Source: Clostridia bacterium
Lineage (GTDB): Bacteria > Bacillota > Clostridia > Oscillospirales > Acutalibacteraceae
Length of the DNA stretch: 52,075 bases
Assembly: GCA_017428085.1 (NCBI GenBank)
Contig: JAFRRP010000054.1
Location: 1 to 52,075, forward strand
Direction of reading: 5' to 3'
The notes under the pieces were generated by a model. It made no database searches. It saw nothing but the letters and a program-made list of their open reading frames with translations, and had not been told where the DNA came from. Positions 1-8,511 of this stretch are shown piece after piece; position 1 is the first letter of the stretch; each line of letters opens with the position of its first letter. The translations under genes were made by a program, and so were the position numbers.

Positions 1-1
1 C

Positions 2-919
2 GCTGCGCAGATGGACGGCGCGATCCTGGTCATCGCTGCCACCGACGGCCCCATGGCCCAGACCAAAGAGCACCTGCTGCTTGCCCGTCAGGTCGGCGTG
101 CCCTATATCATCGTCTTCATGAACAAGTGCGATCAGGTCGACGATCCCGAGCTCCTTGAACTGGTCGAAATGGAGATCCGTGAGACCCTCGACGAGTACG
201 AGTTCCCCGGCGACGATACGCCCATCATCCAGGGTTCCGCTCTGAAGGCCCTTGAGTATGACGGCAACGATCCCGACGCTCCCGAGTTGAAGTGCATCTG
301 GGAACTGATGGACGCCGTTGACAACTATATCCCCACTCCCGACCGTCTGGCCGACCTGCCCTTCATTATGCCCGTGGAAGACGTGTTCACGATCTCCGGT
401 CGTGGTACCGTTGCTACCGGCAGAGTGGAAAGAGGCCAGCTGAAGACCGGTGAGACCGTTGAGATCGTCGGTCTGACTGATGAAAAGAGATCCGTCGTCG
501 TTACCGGTATCGAAATGTTCAGAAAGACTTTGGACTATGCCGAGGCCGGCGATAACGTAGGCTGCCTGCTTCGCGGTGTTGCCCGTAACGAGATCGAAAG
601 AGGCCAGGTGCTTGCCAAGCCCGGTTCCATCCATCCCTACACCAAGTTCAAGGGCCAGGTTTACGTCCTGAAGGCGGATGAAGGCGGCCGTCATACCCCG
701 TTCTTCAACAACTATCGTCCTCAGTTCTATTTCAGAACCACCGACGTGACCGGCGTTATCTCCCTGCCCGAAGGCACCGAGATGTGCATGCCCGGCGACC
801 ACGTTGACATGGACGTCGAACTGATCACCCCCATCGCCATCGAGGAAGGTCTCCGCTTCGCTATCCGTGAAGGCGGCAGAACCGTTGGCTCCGGCGTTGT
901 TATCGGTGTTTCCGACTGA
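2..919 (+). CDS. tuf: Elongation factor Tu, 3' portion
   Basis: EF-Tu carries aminoacyl-tRNA to the ribosome A site in a GTP-dependent way. The gene is cut by the left edge: the frame is open from base 2 and reads [10 protein letters not shown], which lies in the middle of the GTPase domain. The G4 motif NKCD and the GSALKALE (G5) region are visible, followed by domains II ([21 protein letters not shown]) and III, ending in [11 protein letters not shown]. The first 90 or so residues, with the P-loop and switch regions, lie outside the window. The ATG at base 11 is an internal methionine, not the start. A strong terminator follows directly, so this is the last gene of its operon (in relatives rpsL-rpsG-fusA-tuf). 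Confidence 0.97.
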   Translation, partial: AAQMDGAILVIAATDGPMAQTKEHLLLARQVGVPYIIVFMNKCDQVDDPELLELVEMEIRETLDEYEFPGDDTPIIQGSALKALEYDGNDPDAPELKCIWELMDAVDNYIPTPDRLADLPFIMPVEDVFTISGRGTVATGRVERGQLKTGETVEIVGLTDEKRSVVVTGIEMFRKTLDYAEAGDNVGCLLRGVARNEIERGQVLAKPGSIHPYTKFKGQVYVLKADEGGRHTPFFNNYRPQFYFRTTDVTGVISLPEGTEMCMPGDHVDMDVELITPIAIEEGLRFAIREGGRTVGSGVVIGVSD

Positions 920-939
920 TAATCGGCAATCGCGCTTTT

Positions 940-971
940 CCCCGTACCACCCGGTACGGGGATTTTTTTTT
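940..971 (+). terminator. Rho-independent terminator of tuf
   Basis: A perfect 9-bp stem (940-948 with 953-961, arms CCCCGTACC and GGTACGGGG) with a 4-base loop is followed by a run of nine T (963-971). It lies 20 bases after the tuf stop codon. Confidence 0.93.
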
Positions 972-985
972 CTGCTTTTCTGTCG

Positions 986-1237
986 TTATATCGTCAAAAA
1001 CGCGTTCAGCACCAGCAGCAGGATCACGCCCGGTATGCCGCCCGCGGCGGCGCAAAGCGCCGTAAAGACGTTGATCGGCAGGTTCAGATGCGTAAAGCCC
1101 AGCACGATATCCGCGCCGAACAGCGCCGCCAGTCCCGCGGCGGCGGACAGCAGGATCGCGCCGGGCCGTATTCTTTTTACCGCGATTACCAGCGTTGCCA
1201 GCCCTGCGGCTGCCAGTATAAAAACAGTCAAATTCAT
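986..1237 (-). CDS. bofA: BofA-family inhibitor of pro-sigma-K processing
   Basis: Small integral membrane protein of 83 aa made almost entirely of hydrophobic segments (about residues 2-18, 26-46 and 60-82). The C-terminal block with NVFTA, then GGIPGVILLL and NAFL, is the hallmark of the BofA family. In Bacillus, BofA sits in the outer forespore membrane with SpoIVFA and holds the SpoIVFB protease inactive, delaying activation of mother-cell sigma-K; that role is carried over here by family membership only. It is convergent with tuf and single. A CATATTAT element on its upstream minus strand (around 1271) could be part of a sporulation promoter, but this is weak. The RBS is also weak. Confidence 0.85.
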   Translation of the reverse strand: MNLTVFILAAAGLATLVIAVKRIRPGAILLSAAAGLAALFGADIVLGFTHLNLPINVFTALCAAAGGIPGVILLLVLNAFLTI

Positions 1238-1359
1238 GGGATCACCGGTAAATTCTATGATTTTCCGAGGTATAATATGTACTGAGCACCTTACATTCGT
1301 TCATTTTTTCGCGCGGATGACACTATACTATTATTACAGTTTACACGGGAGGAAGGACC

Positions 1360-1581
1360 ATGCAGCAGCATTCCATGACATACGAGCAGTATTGCTGGGT
1401 CAAGCAAAAAAATATCGTGTTGGAGGAAACGGTGTTCCACAACGGGACGAAGAAGGTGAGGTGTACCTCCTATCAGGACTGCACCGGCGACGGCGGCTGC
1501 AAAAACAACGCGCTGCGCCGTTTGTGGGATAAGCGGCTTTCTTTTTGCGCGGCGGAGGAAAATAACGCGGCGAACAATTGA
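1360..1581 (+). CDS. Small cysteine-containing protein, function unknown
   Basis: A 73-aa soluble protein with a good RBS (GGGAGGAAGGA, about 1348-1358) just upstream of the ATG. It has five cysteines (residues 12, 30, 36, 42 and 58); the three central ones (C30, C36, C42) are spaced CxxxxxCxxxxxC, which could suit metal binding or disulfides. The N-terminus is rich in aromatic and polar residues and there is no signal peptide or membrane segment. I do not recognise a family. TATAAT (1271-1276) and TATACT (1324-1329) upstream are possible -10 boxes without convincing -35 partners. The manA promoter overlaps its stop codon, so the two genes are probably transcribed separately. Confidence 0.7.
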   Translation: MQQHSMTYEQYCWVKQKNIVLEETVFHNGTKKVRCTSYQDCTGDGGCKNNALRRLWDKRLSFCAAEENNAANN

Positions 1582-1606
1582 CGAACCGGCAGAATGATGC
1601 TATAAT
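1578..1606 (+). promoter_or_regulatory. Sigma-A-type promoter of manA
   Basis: TTGACG (1578-1583) and TATAAT (1601-1606) are separated by 17 bases. The -35 box overlaps the end of the preceding small gene. Transcription would start about 20 bases before the manA ATG. Confidence 0.8.
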
Positions 1607-1633
1607 GGACAGCAAAGCAAAGGAGTGAAAACG

Positions 1634-2605
1634 ATGGAGATATGGAAGCTGACGCCTGCCGTCAAATCGACGATTTGGGGCGGCGAAAAGCTGATAGAGG
1701 ATTTCGGCTTCCGGCCGGAAAGGCCGGGCGACAACATCGCGGAGGCGTGGATGCTGTCCGGCCATAAGGCAGGTCCCGCCTATATCCGTAACGGCGGGTA
1801 TACGGGCATGACGCTCAACGAAGCGCTGCGCATCGCGGGGCGCAAGCTGCTGGGAACGCACTGCGAAGGGATCGAGGGCTTCCCGATCCTCATCAAGTTC
1901 ATCGACGCCTGCGACAAGCTGTCCATTCAGGTGCATCCGGGGGACGAGTACGCCCGCCGGGTGGAGAACGAGAACGGAAAAACCGAGGCCTGGTATATAT
2001 TAGAGGCCAAGCCCGGCGCGGAGCTGATCTACGGGGTGAACCGCCAGATGCCCCGGGAGGAATTTGCCGAAGATATCCGTAAAAACCGCATCATGGACGA
2101 TGTGAACCGAGTCAAGGTTAAGGCCGGCGACGTGGTGTTTATTCCCTCCGGCATGCTTCACGCCATCGGGGCGGGCATTTTTCTCGCGGAGGTGCAGCAG
2201 AGCTCCAATACCACCTATCGCGTGTATGACTACGACCGGCGCGACAGATCCGGCAACCCGCGCGAACTGCACGTGGAAAAGGCCACGGACGTAGTGGACC
2301 TCACTGTGCCTTCGGTGGATTTCTCTCCCAAAGGCGCGCCCGTTTCCGTCGGCGACGCCATGAAAACGCTGCTGACCGACTGCCGTTTCTTTTCCATGAC
2401 GGCCGTTACGGTCAACGGGGAATATGAGGACGCGGCAGGCGAAGAGAGCTTCGTTTCGCTGCTGGCACTGGAAGGCGGCGGCGCGATCTTCTGGGACGGC
2501 GGATTAATGTCCGTCAAAAAGGGCGACAGCGTATTCATTCCCGCCGGCTTCGGCGCGTACCGCGTGGCGGGCGAGGACCTGAAATTGTTGGAGACCCGGA
2601 TCTGA
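1634..2605 (+). CDS. manA: Mannose-6-phosphate isomerase, class I
   Basis: Zinc enzyme interconverting mannose 6-phosphate and fructose 6-phosphate in the cytoplasm. The cupin zinc ligands are visible: Q99 and H101 in SIQVHPGDEYA, E118 in KTEAWYILEAKPG and H176 in PSGMLHAIGAG. The active-site arginine is probably R196 in TTYRVYDYDRRD. It is 323 aa, the length of the short Gram-positive form. The ATG at 1634 is chosen because AAAGGAG (1618-1624) is properly spaced from it; a GTG at 1625 touches the RBS. The ABC-F gene follows 9 bases after the stop, suggesting one transcript. It could feed mannose from host or yeast glycans into glycolysis. Confidence 0.95.
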   Translation: MEIWKLTPAVKSTIWGGEKLIEDFGFRPERPGDNIAEAWMLSGHKAGPAYIRNGGYTGMTLNEALRIAGRKLLGTHCEGIEGFPILIKFIDACDKLSIQVHPGDEYARRVENENGKTEAWYILEAKPGAELIYGVNRQMPREEFAEDIRKNRIMDDVNRVKVKAGDVVFIPSGMLHAIGAGIFLAEVQQSSNTTYRVYDYDRRDRSGNPRELHVEKATDVVDLTVPSVDFSPKGAPVSVGDAMKTLLTDCRFFSMTAVTVNGEYEDAAGEESFVSLLALEGGGAIFWDGGLMSVKKGDSVFIPAGFGAYRVAGEDLKLLETRI

Positions 2606-2614
2606 ACATAAACC

Positions 2615-4510
2615 ATGTCGTTATTAAGCTGTCAGAACGTCTGCGTGTCCTTTGCGCAGCGCGACGTTATCAAAAACGCCTCCTTTGAAGTGAATAAGGG
2701 TGACCGTATCGGGCTGATCGGCGTCAACGGCAGCGGCAAGACCACGCTGTTCCGGGTGATCTGCGGTCTGCTGGAGCCATCCGACGGGACGCTGGTCAAG
2801 GCGTCGCTGACCACGGTCGGCTTTGTGGAGCAGCATGCGTGCGCCGAAAGCCGCCTGAACGTCTACGACGAGCTGTTGACCGTGTTCCGGCCGCTGATGG
2901 AGCTGGAACGGGAGCTGGAGGAGCTGCACCGCAAGGTGGAACTGACTTCCGGTTCCGTGCCGGAATATCTGGAACGGCAGGAGGAGCTGACGCGGCAGTT
3001 TCAGGACCGGGGCGGGCTGACCTATCAGTCCCGCGCCCATTCCTGCCTGAAGGGGCTGGGGTTCACCGAGGCGGAGGAGTCGCTGCCTGTTTCGGCCCTC
3101 AGCGGCGGTCAGCGAACCAAGTTGAGCCTTGGCAAGCTGCTGCTCAGCGAGCCGGATATCATGCTGCTGGACGAGCCTACCAACCATCTGGATATCGCAA
3201 GCGTAGAGTGGCTGGAGGATTTTATCGGCAAGTACGGCGGCACGCTGCTGGTGATCTCCCACGACCGGTATTTCCTTGATAAGACCACTACCCGCACCAT
3301 CGAGATCAGCAACCGTCGGGTGATCTGCGGTAAGGGGAATTATTCCGTTTACATGAAGAACAAGGCGGAGCGTCTGGAAAGCGACCGCCGCGCCTATGAA
3401 AAGGGCATGCTGGAGATCCGTCGCATCGAGAAGATGATCGAACAGCAAAAGCAGTTCAATCAGGAGCGCAATTACATCACCATCGCCAGCAAGGAAAAGC
3501 AGATCGAGCGTATCCGTGCGGAGCTGCCGGAGCTGCCCCCGCGGGAAAAGACCTTCCCGCTGCGCTTCGGCGAAGTGGTGCGAAGCGGCGACGAGGTGCT
3601 GATCGCTGAAGGTCTGTCCAAGGCCTATGACGGCAAACGGCTGTTTGAAAACGTCGATCTTCGCATCTACCGGGGCGAAAAGGTGTTTCTGCTGGGTCCT
3701 AACGGCTGCGGAAAATCAACGCTGTTGGGGCTGATTCTGAACAAGATCCCCAAAGATGCGGGCTATGCGCGTTTCGGGCATAACGTCACGGTGGGTTCCT
3801 TCGAGCAGACGCAGACCGGACTTACGACCGACAAAACGGTGTTGGGCGAGTTGTACGACCGTTTCCCCACCCGCACCGTGCCGGAGCTGCGCGGATACCT
3901 CGGCGCGTTCAACTTCAAGGACGACGATATCGACAAGCGCATGCGGGACCTTTCCGGCGGAGAACGGGCGCGTGTGGCGCTGCTGATCCTGATTTTGAAG
4001 CACCCCAATTTCCTGATCCTGGACGAGCCTACCAACCATCTGGATATTGCCTCCCGGGAGGTGCTGGAGGAGGCGTTGCTCGGATTTGAAGGAACGATCC
4101 TCTGCGTCTCCCACGACCGGTACTTTGTCAACAAGCTTGCCACAAAGATATTGTATTTCAACACAACGGAGATCGCCGCGCTGGACGGCAATTACGACGA
4201 TTACGTAACGGCGCTGGCGGCGGGGGGTAACGCGTCTGAAGGTGCGCGTAAAGCGGAGAAAAAGCCCAACGAATACCAACTGCGCAAGGAGGCGGAAAGC
4301 CGGGAGCGCAAACGGCAGACGCGCAAGCGCCGTATTGAAGAGGAGCTTTCCTCCTGCGAGGAACGCCGGGATGAACTGAACCGGACGCTTTCCGATCCCG
4401 ATACCGCCGCGGATTATGAAAAGATCCTCTCGCTGACGGCGGAACTGGAAGAGGTAAACGGCCGCATCGACGAGCTGGAGGCAGAATGGCTGGAATTGGA
4501 AGAAATCTAA
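2615..4510 (+). CDS. ABC-F family ATPase (Uup/YdiF-like ribosome-associated)
   Basis: Soluble protein with two ABC cassettes and no membrane domain, so not a transporter. The first has Walker A GVNGSGKT (36-43), signature LSGGQ (162-166) and Walker B with E187; the second has GPNGCGKS (361-368), LSGGE (446-450) and DEPTNHLD from 470. A charged linker (about 240-310) joins them; this is the element ABC-F proteins push into the ribosomal E/P site. A basic, coiled-coil C-terminal extension (about 540-631) is like that of Uup or YdiF. No resistance role can be assigned. It has no clear RBS of its own and probably relies on coupling to manA 9 bases upstream. Confidence 0.93.
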   Translation: MSLLSCQNVCVSFAQRDVIKNASFEVNKGDRIGLIGVNGSGKTTLFRVICGLLEPSDGTLVKASLTTVGFVEQHACAESRLNVYDELLTVFRPLMELERELEELHRKVELTSGSVPEYLERQEELTRQFQDRGGLTYQSRAHSCLKGLGFTEAEESLPVSALSGGQRTKLSLGKLLLSEPDIMLLDEPTNHLDIASVEWLEDFIGKYGGTLLVISHDRYFLDKTTTRTIEISNRRVICGKGNYSVYMKNKAERLESDRRAYEKGMLEIRRIEKMIEQQKQFNQERNYITIASKEKQIERIRAELPELPPREKTFPLRFGEVVRSGDEVLIAEGLSKAYDGKRLFENVDLRIYRGEKVFLLGPNGCGKSTLLGLILNKIPKDAGYARFGHNVTVGSFEQTQTGLTTDKTVLGELYDRFPTRTVPELRGYLGAFNFKDDDIDKRMRDLSGGERARVALLILILKHPNFLILDEPTNHLDIASREVLEEALLGFEGTILCVSHDRYFVNKLATKILYFNTTEIAALDGNYDDYVTALAAGGNASEGARKAEKKPNEYQLRKEAESRERKRQTRKRRIEEELSSCEERRDELNRTLSDPDTAADYEKILSLTAELEEVNGRIDELEAEWLELEEI

Positions 4511-4518
4511 AAAAACTA

Positions 4519-4547
4519 TTGAAACCTTAAAAAAAGTGTGTTACACT
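4519..4547 (+). promoter_or_regulatory. Promoter of mscL
   Basis: TTGAAA (4519-4524) and TACACT (4542-4547) with a 17-base spacer. It follows the ABC-F stop codon directly; no terminator is visible between them. Confidence 0.75.
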
Positions 4548-4585
4548 GAATTTGCAAAATTTGTCAAAAACAAGGAGGCATTTTA

Positions 4586-5077
4586 ATGAAAAAGTTTTTC
4601 AGTGATTTCAAAGAGTTCGCCCTCAAGGGCAACATCATGGACATGGCTGTCGGCGTAGTCATCGGCGGCGCGTTCGGTAAGATCGTTACTTCTCTCGTCA
4701 ACGATATCATCACGCCTCTCATCAGCCTGCTGACAGGCAGCACGACGCTTGCCGGATTGAAGCACATCTTTAAGCCCGAAGTGTTCCATTTTGAAGACGG
4801 TGAGAAAATCATAGATCAGGCGGAAATCGCTCTGACCTACGGCAATTTTATCCAGACCATTATCGACTTCCTGATCATCGCACTCTCCATTTTTATCGTG
4901 CTGCGCCTTATCATGAACGCGAAGACGAAGCTGGAAAGCCTGAAAAAGCAGGAAGAGGAAGCGGAAGAAGAAGAGGAAGAGACCGAGCTTTCCGTCCTCA
5001 AGGATATCAAGGCGCTGCTGGATAAAGACGCTGACGCCGACGAGGCCGCCGAGGAAGAAGCGCCTGCCGAAGAATAA
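4586..5077 (+). CDS. mscL: Large-conductance mechanosensitive channel
   Basis: MscL forms a homopentameric pore that opens when the membrane is stretched and releases solutes on hypo-osmotic shock. The typical start [21 protein letters not shown] leads into TM1 (about 14-40), a loop (about 45-75) and TM2 (about 85-108). The family is usually 130-150 aa; here 163 aa because of a very acidic C-terminal tail (glutamate-rich from about 121, ending in EEEAPAEE). AAGGAGG stands before the ATG. It has its own promoter and terminator, so it is monocistronic. Confidence 0.97.
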   Translation: MKKFFSDFKEFALKGNIMDMAVGVVIGGAFGKIVTSLVNDIITPLISLLTGSTTLAGLKHIFKPEVFHFEDGEKIIDQAEIALTYGNFIQTIIDFLIIALSIFIVLRLIMNAKTKLESLKKQEEEAEEEEEETELSVLKDIKALLDKDADADEAAEEEAPAEE

Positions 5078-5098
5078 TCATTTTACATCTGTCACAGG

Positions 5099-5126
5099 AC
5101 CGGGCACGTTGTGTCCGGTTTTTTTT
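5099..5126 (+). terminator. Terminator of mscL
   Basis: Stem 5099-5107 with 5111-5119 (ACCGGGCAC / GTGTCCGGT, one G-U pair) followed by eight T (5119-5126). Confidence 0.9.
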
Positions 5127-5127
5127 C

Positions 5128-5156
5128 TTGCTATTTGATCCGGATCACGCTATAAT
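5128..5156 (+). promoter_or_regulatory. Promoter of the 76-aa gene
   Basis: TTGCTA (5128-5133) and a perfect TATAAT (5151-5156), 17 bases apart, begin one base after the T-run of the mscL terminator. Confidence 0.75.
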
Positions 5157-5187
5157 GACAATATCATACCGGATAACGAGGTGCACG

Positions 5188-5418
5188 ATGGCAGTAAAGA
5201 AATACTATGAGATCTCCCGCAGGGAACGCAAGAAGCAGCGGAAAAAGCTGATGCGCCTGCTGCCGAAGCAGGGGTATACAGAGGAAGATCAGCTCCGGAT
5301 CATCGACAGCCTGTCCGGCAAAACGGAGTCGGGCAAGGAGCAAGCCGCACAGGAGTTGTCGGCTTTGATCGCCGACGGCGTCGGAAAGGAAGAGATCCTG
5401 TCCTGCGCAAAGCGATAA
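5188..5418 (+). CDS. Small basic protein, function unknown
   Basis: A 76-aa protein. A longer open frame begins at 5128, but that lies on the promoter; the ATG at 5188 has a GAGG 8 bases upstream and falls after the likely transcription start. The N-terminal third is strongly basic (ISRRERKKQRKKLMRLLPK), suggesting nucleic-acid or ribosome contact; the remainder is a predicted short helical region with acidic and polar residues. No family is recognised. It is convergent with the acyl-CoA ligase gene, and the terminator between them points the other way. Confidence 0.65.
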   Translation: MAVKKYYEISRRERKKQRKKLMRLLPKQGYTEEDQLRIIDSLSGKTESGKEQAAQELSALIADGVGKEEILSCAKR

Positions 5419-5451
5419 GGATAGAGCCGATACGAATATCCGACCAAACAG

Positions 5452-5488
5452 AAAAAACGCCTCCTGCGTCATTACGGCGCGGGAGGCG
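5452..5488 (-). terminator. Terminator of the acyl-CoA ligase gene
   Basis: On the minus strand, stem arms 5488-5482 and 5464-5458 (CGCCTCC pairing with GGAGGCG, extended inside by GCG/CGC pairs) are followed by six T (5457-5452). Confidence 0.85.
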
Positions 5489-5504
5489 ACGATCATTTAT
5501 GCGA

Positions 5505-7265
5505 TCAAATGGGCAGCAATCCGTCCTTTTGCTTCGGCGGTTCCTCATATACGGGGCAGGTGGGTTTGCACTGCGTCAGCTTCATAAAGTCCACCTTTTC
5601 CAGCGGCGTATGAGGCAAGTCGTTGAGCACGCGGATGTCGCGCGGCACGGAGAATTTGGAATAATTCTGTTCCACGCAGTCCACCAGCTTGTTGTTGTAA
5701 AGCTGTATGGTTTCCTGCGTCAGTTCCTGCGTGCCCTTGCGGTAGGAAACGAACATCCTCAGCAGCTGCTTGCCCTCTTTGCTGAAGCCGTTGGCAAGGC
5801 ACACCTCGTTTACGAAGGGGAATTCCGTCAGCTTCTTCTCGATATCGCTGGGATAGACGTTATAGCCGGAGATGATGATCACTCTCTTTTTCCGGCCGGA
5901 GAAGAAGAAAAATCCGTCGTCGTCGCGGTAGCCCAAGTCGCCGGAGCATACCCACTTCACGCCGTTTTCATCGACGTAAAGACCGTCGCCGCGTTTCGTG
6001 TTGTCGCCGTGGTAATACCCCTCCATGATGGTGGGGCCGGAGATGACCAGCTCGCCGATCTCGCCGTTGGGCAGCTCGTGGTGGTCGTCGTCCCACACCT
6101 GCATCGTTACGCCCTCCAGCGGCTTGCCGATGGAGTTGGGTTTATATTCCCAGTTGGAGCAGTGGCAGCAGACGGAACCGACTTCCGTCAGCCCGTAGCC
6201 CTGGCGGAGCTTGGCGGGAGAGCCGCTTTCCTCCAGCAGCTTGTTGAAGTCGTCCAGCCAGGTCTGGGGCGCGTCGTCGCCGCCGCAGAACGCCATACGG
6301 AAATTGCGCAGGTACTTCGGGTTGAAGTGCTTGTCGTCCATCAGTTTTTTGAACATCACGGGGATGCCAACCATGGCGATCACCTTGTTGTCGCGCATCA
6401 ACCGGGAGACCAGCCCCGCGTCGTATTTCATCAGGGGGATCAGACGGCCGGCGTTGCAGACCGCCATGTGGACGGCAAGGCACAGGCCGAAGCAGTGGAA
6501 CAGCGGAAGAACGATGATCTCCGCCTCAAGGCCCGGCTGATGGATCCGGTCGATGCGGGACACGCGGCAGGCCAGCTCGTTGATGGCGCGGGAAGTCAGC
6601 ATAATGGTCTTGCACTTGCCGGTCGTGCCGCCGCCGTTCAGATACACGGCGATATCGTCGCAGTCGCAGTCCGGTTTGACGTTGGCTTTGGCAAAGCGCT
6701 TGACCGCGGCCGAATAATACTCCCGGTTTTTGATCTCGGGGAACGCCTTTTTGACGATCAGTTCGCCCAGCTTAGCGCCGTTGGATTTCAGGATGCTGCC
6801 GTAATCGGAGCTCTGGCAGATCAGGCAGGGGAGCCCGGATTCGTTGATGACGTCCACGTATTTCTTGGACAGCAGATCCAGGATCATGATCATCTTGGAA
6901 TGGCCTTCCTCTATAGCCTCCTTCAGCGCCTCCGGCGGCAGAAGCGGATGCACGAAATTCACGATCAGACCGATCTTGTTGAACGCGTAGAACGCGGCGA
7001 TGCTTTGCACGGTGGTGGGCATGAACACGGTGACCACGTCGCCTCTGGTCAGGCCCAGCTCGATCCTTGCGTAGGCCGCCAGCGCGTCTACGTCTCTTAG
7101 AAATTCCGATTTGTAGATTTTTCTGCCGAAATGCTGCGCGACGTAGTACTCTCCGTACATATCGGTGCATTCCAGCCAGTATTCGTAACAGCTCTGGTTG
7201 CCCACCGGCTTCATGTTGGTGATCATTCGGTTAGCGCCGTTATTCAGTTCTTTGTAGCTTTCCAT
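5505..7265 (-). CDS. AMP-forming acyl-CoA synthetase/ligase family protein
   Basis: Member of the adenylate-forming ANL superfamily, which activates a carboxylic acid as acyl-AMP and usually passes it to CoA. Seen: the phosphate loop (208-220, NGGGTTGKCKT), GYGLTE (357-362), the ATP-ribose aspartate D443 in SGDLGYRDDDGF, the hinge arginine R458 followed by ISGYNVYPSDIEKKL, and the C-terminal catalytic lysine K557 in LPHTPLEKVD. The usual loop is SGTTGxPKG; here proline becomes cysteine and the last glycine threonine. No signal peptide. Length 586 aa fits fatty or aromatic acyl-CoA ligases. The substrate cannot be told; nearby ceramidase-like and lipase-like genes make a fatty acid plausible. 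It has its own promoter and terminator, downstream of the luxR-type gene. Confidence 0.87.
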   Translation of the reverse strand: MESYKELNNGANRMITNMKPVGNQSCYEYWLECTDMYGEYYVAQHFGRKIYKSEFLRDVDALAAYARIELGLTRGDVVTVFMPTTVQSIAAFYAFNKIGLIVNFVHPLLPPEALKEAIEEGHSKMIMILDLLSKKYVDVINESGLPCLICQSSDYGSILKSNGAKLGELIVKKAFPEIKNREYYSAAVKRFAKANVKPDCDCDDIAVYLNGGGTTGKCKTIMLTSRAINELACRVSRIDRIHQPGLEAEIIVLPLFHCFGLCLAVHMAVCNAGRLIPLMKYDAGLVSRLMRDNKVIAMVGIPVMFKKLMDDKHFNPKYLRNFRMAFCGGDDAPQTWLDDFNKLLEESGSPAKLRQGYGLTEVGSVCCHCSNWEYKPNSIGKPLEGVTMQVWDDDHHELPNGEIGELVISGPTIMEGYYHGDNTKRGDGLYVDENGVKWVCSGDLGYRDDDGFFFFSGRKKRVIIISGYNVYPSDIEKKLTEFPFVNEVCLANGFSKEGKQLLRMFVSYRKGTQELTQETIQLYNNKLVDCVEQNYSKFSVPRDIRVLNDLPHTPLEKVDFMKLTQCKPTCPVYEEPPKQKDGLLPI

Positions 7266-7321
7266 TTTGTAATTCTTCCCGCTTTTGATATTTGTGTGAA
7301 CTATTCTTTAACACTAAAAGA

Positions 7322-7350
7322 ATTATAACATATTTATAACAAAAAGTCAT
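7322..7350 (-). promoter_or_regulatory. Candidate promoter of the acyl-CoA ligase gene
   Basis: On the minus strand, ATGACT (7350-7345) and a perfect TATAAT (7327-7322) are 17 bases apart in an AT-rich 130-base gap. The -35 box is only a 4/6 match. Confidence 0.55.
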
Positions 7351-7401
7351 CGTCCGTTTTTGGTGAATTTAAGACTATTGTCGGATAAACGATTGATGTA
7401 A

Positions 7402-7428
7402 AACAAAAAAACCGCCGTTCAAGGCGGG
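7402..7428 (-). terminator. Terminator after the LuxR-type gene
   Basis: Minus-strand hairpin with arms 7428-7423 and 7417-7412 (CCGCC TTGAAC GGCGG), followed by T-rich TTTTTTGTTTT. It ends the six-gene minus-strand unit before the acyl-CoA ligase. Confidence 0.85.
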
Positions 7429-7447
7429 CTTTCTGTTATGTGAGGAA

Positions 7448-8491
7448 TCATTTTATGACGTATTGATTCAGTTCTTTCCGGTTGGAGATCTCCAATTTGT
7501 TGAAGATGTTGCGCAGGTGGGAACGGACGCTGTTGACGGAGATGCACAGGAATTCGCCGATCTCCGTATTGGAAAGCCCCTTAGAGGCCAGCATCGCCAC
7601 GTTCAGTTCCGTGCCCGTCAGCTTATCTGTTACGCTTTCTCCCGTCAGGGAATTGTGTACCTTAACCCAGTTCTTGTGATAGGCGTTAAATAGAGAAGAG
7701 ATCTTTTTATACGCTTCCGGTTGTTCGCGCCGGACGCATCTCTCCAGCATGCCGGACAGCATTCCCTTGTGCTCCGCAAACGGCATACAGATCCCGTCGG
7801 GCTGGGAAAGCTCCCACGCGTGGCGGAAGTAGTATTCCGCTTTGTTCCATTCGCTGCGGCAGATATAGCCGACGCTGACGATGACGGACAGATAGATCTC
7901 CGAGATCGGCATATGCTGCTTCATCTGGATCAGCATGCCTTCTGCAAGGCCGATGGCGCGGCCGTAGTCGCCGCACAGGATCAGGTAATGCGCGTAGGCA
8001 TAGATCGCCATGGGCATCAGTTCGTCCGGCACCGCGAACGCGTTGACGCTCACCTCCGGGAAACGAAGTCCGCCGCGGTTATGCGTCAGGATATTGAAAT
8101 AAAGCAAAAAGAAATCCACCGTTTTCTTGATCTTCGGCGATGCTTCGATCAGCGGTTTTACGTTGTCCATCATCTCCATCATGGCAAGGATCTGTTCCGT
8201 ATTGCCAAGGGATAACGCCGTGACGGTATCGATCAGGAATGCGCCCGCGGTGGCGGAGGGATCGTCGCTTTCCTTCAGTGCGGAGCCGATGGCGCTGGCC
8301 TTTCCCGCCTGCCCCCTGTAATACAGCAGCTCCGCTTCGGCAATGGCTTTTTTTGTTTTATCGTGAATGGACGCCAAAAAGCTGTCCGCTTCGCCGGGGG
8401 CAAAACTGCCGCAGGTCAGCAGGAACGGATTTTCGGTGGTATCAGGCTGTCCGGCGGGATCGGATCGGCGCAGAAGATCGTTGTCTTGCAT
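7448..8491 (-). CDS. LuxR-family transcriptional regulator
   Basis: DNA-binding regulator of 347 aa. The last 60 residues form a LuxR/NarL-type helix-turn-helix: LTGTELNVAMLASKGLSNTE, then IGEFLCISVNSVRSHLRNIF and KLEISNRKEL, which matches the family pattern of ALL..G.S..EIA..L..S..TVk.H...I..KL...nR. The N-terminal 280 residues are helical and resemble the TPR-like sensor part of MalT-type regulators, but no ATPase P-loop is visible, so this is a short version. The ligand is unknown. It starts 20 bases after the GDYXXLXY gene (RBS CGGAG) and probably belongs to that operon, so it may regulate it and the acyl-CoA ligase downstream. Confidence 0.85.
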   Translation of the reverse strand: MQDNDLLRRSDPAGQPDTTENPFLLTCGSFAPGEADSFLASIHDKTKKAIAEAELLYYRGQAGKASAIGSALKESDDPSATAGAFLIDTVTALSLGNTEQILAMMEMMDNVKPLIEASPKIKKTVDFFLLYFNILTHNRGGLRFPEVSVNAFAVPDELMPMAIYAYAHYLILCGDYGRAIGLAEGMLIQMKQHMPISEIYLSVIVSVGYICRSEWNKAEYYFRHAWELSQPDGICMPFAEHKGMLSGMLERCVRREQPEAYKKISSLFNAYHKNWVKVHNSLTGESVTDKLTGTELNVAMLASKGLSNTEIGEFLCISVNSVRSHLRNIFNKLEISNRKELNQYVIK

Positions 8492-8511
8492 TTTTTTATG
8501 CTCCGTAGGAT

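Noticed and set aside
1625..1633. GTG start for manA three codons upstream
   Set aside because: The codon abuts the AGGAG sequence, leaving no spacing for the ribosome; the ATG at 1634 is well placed.
5499..7100. 533-codon plus-strand frame opposite the acyl-CoA ligase
   Set aside because: Shadow of a gene with recognisable motifs on the minus strand; no RBS or family features.
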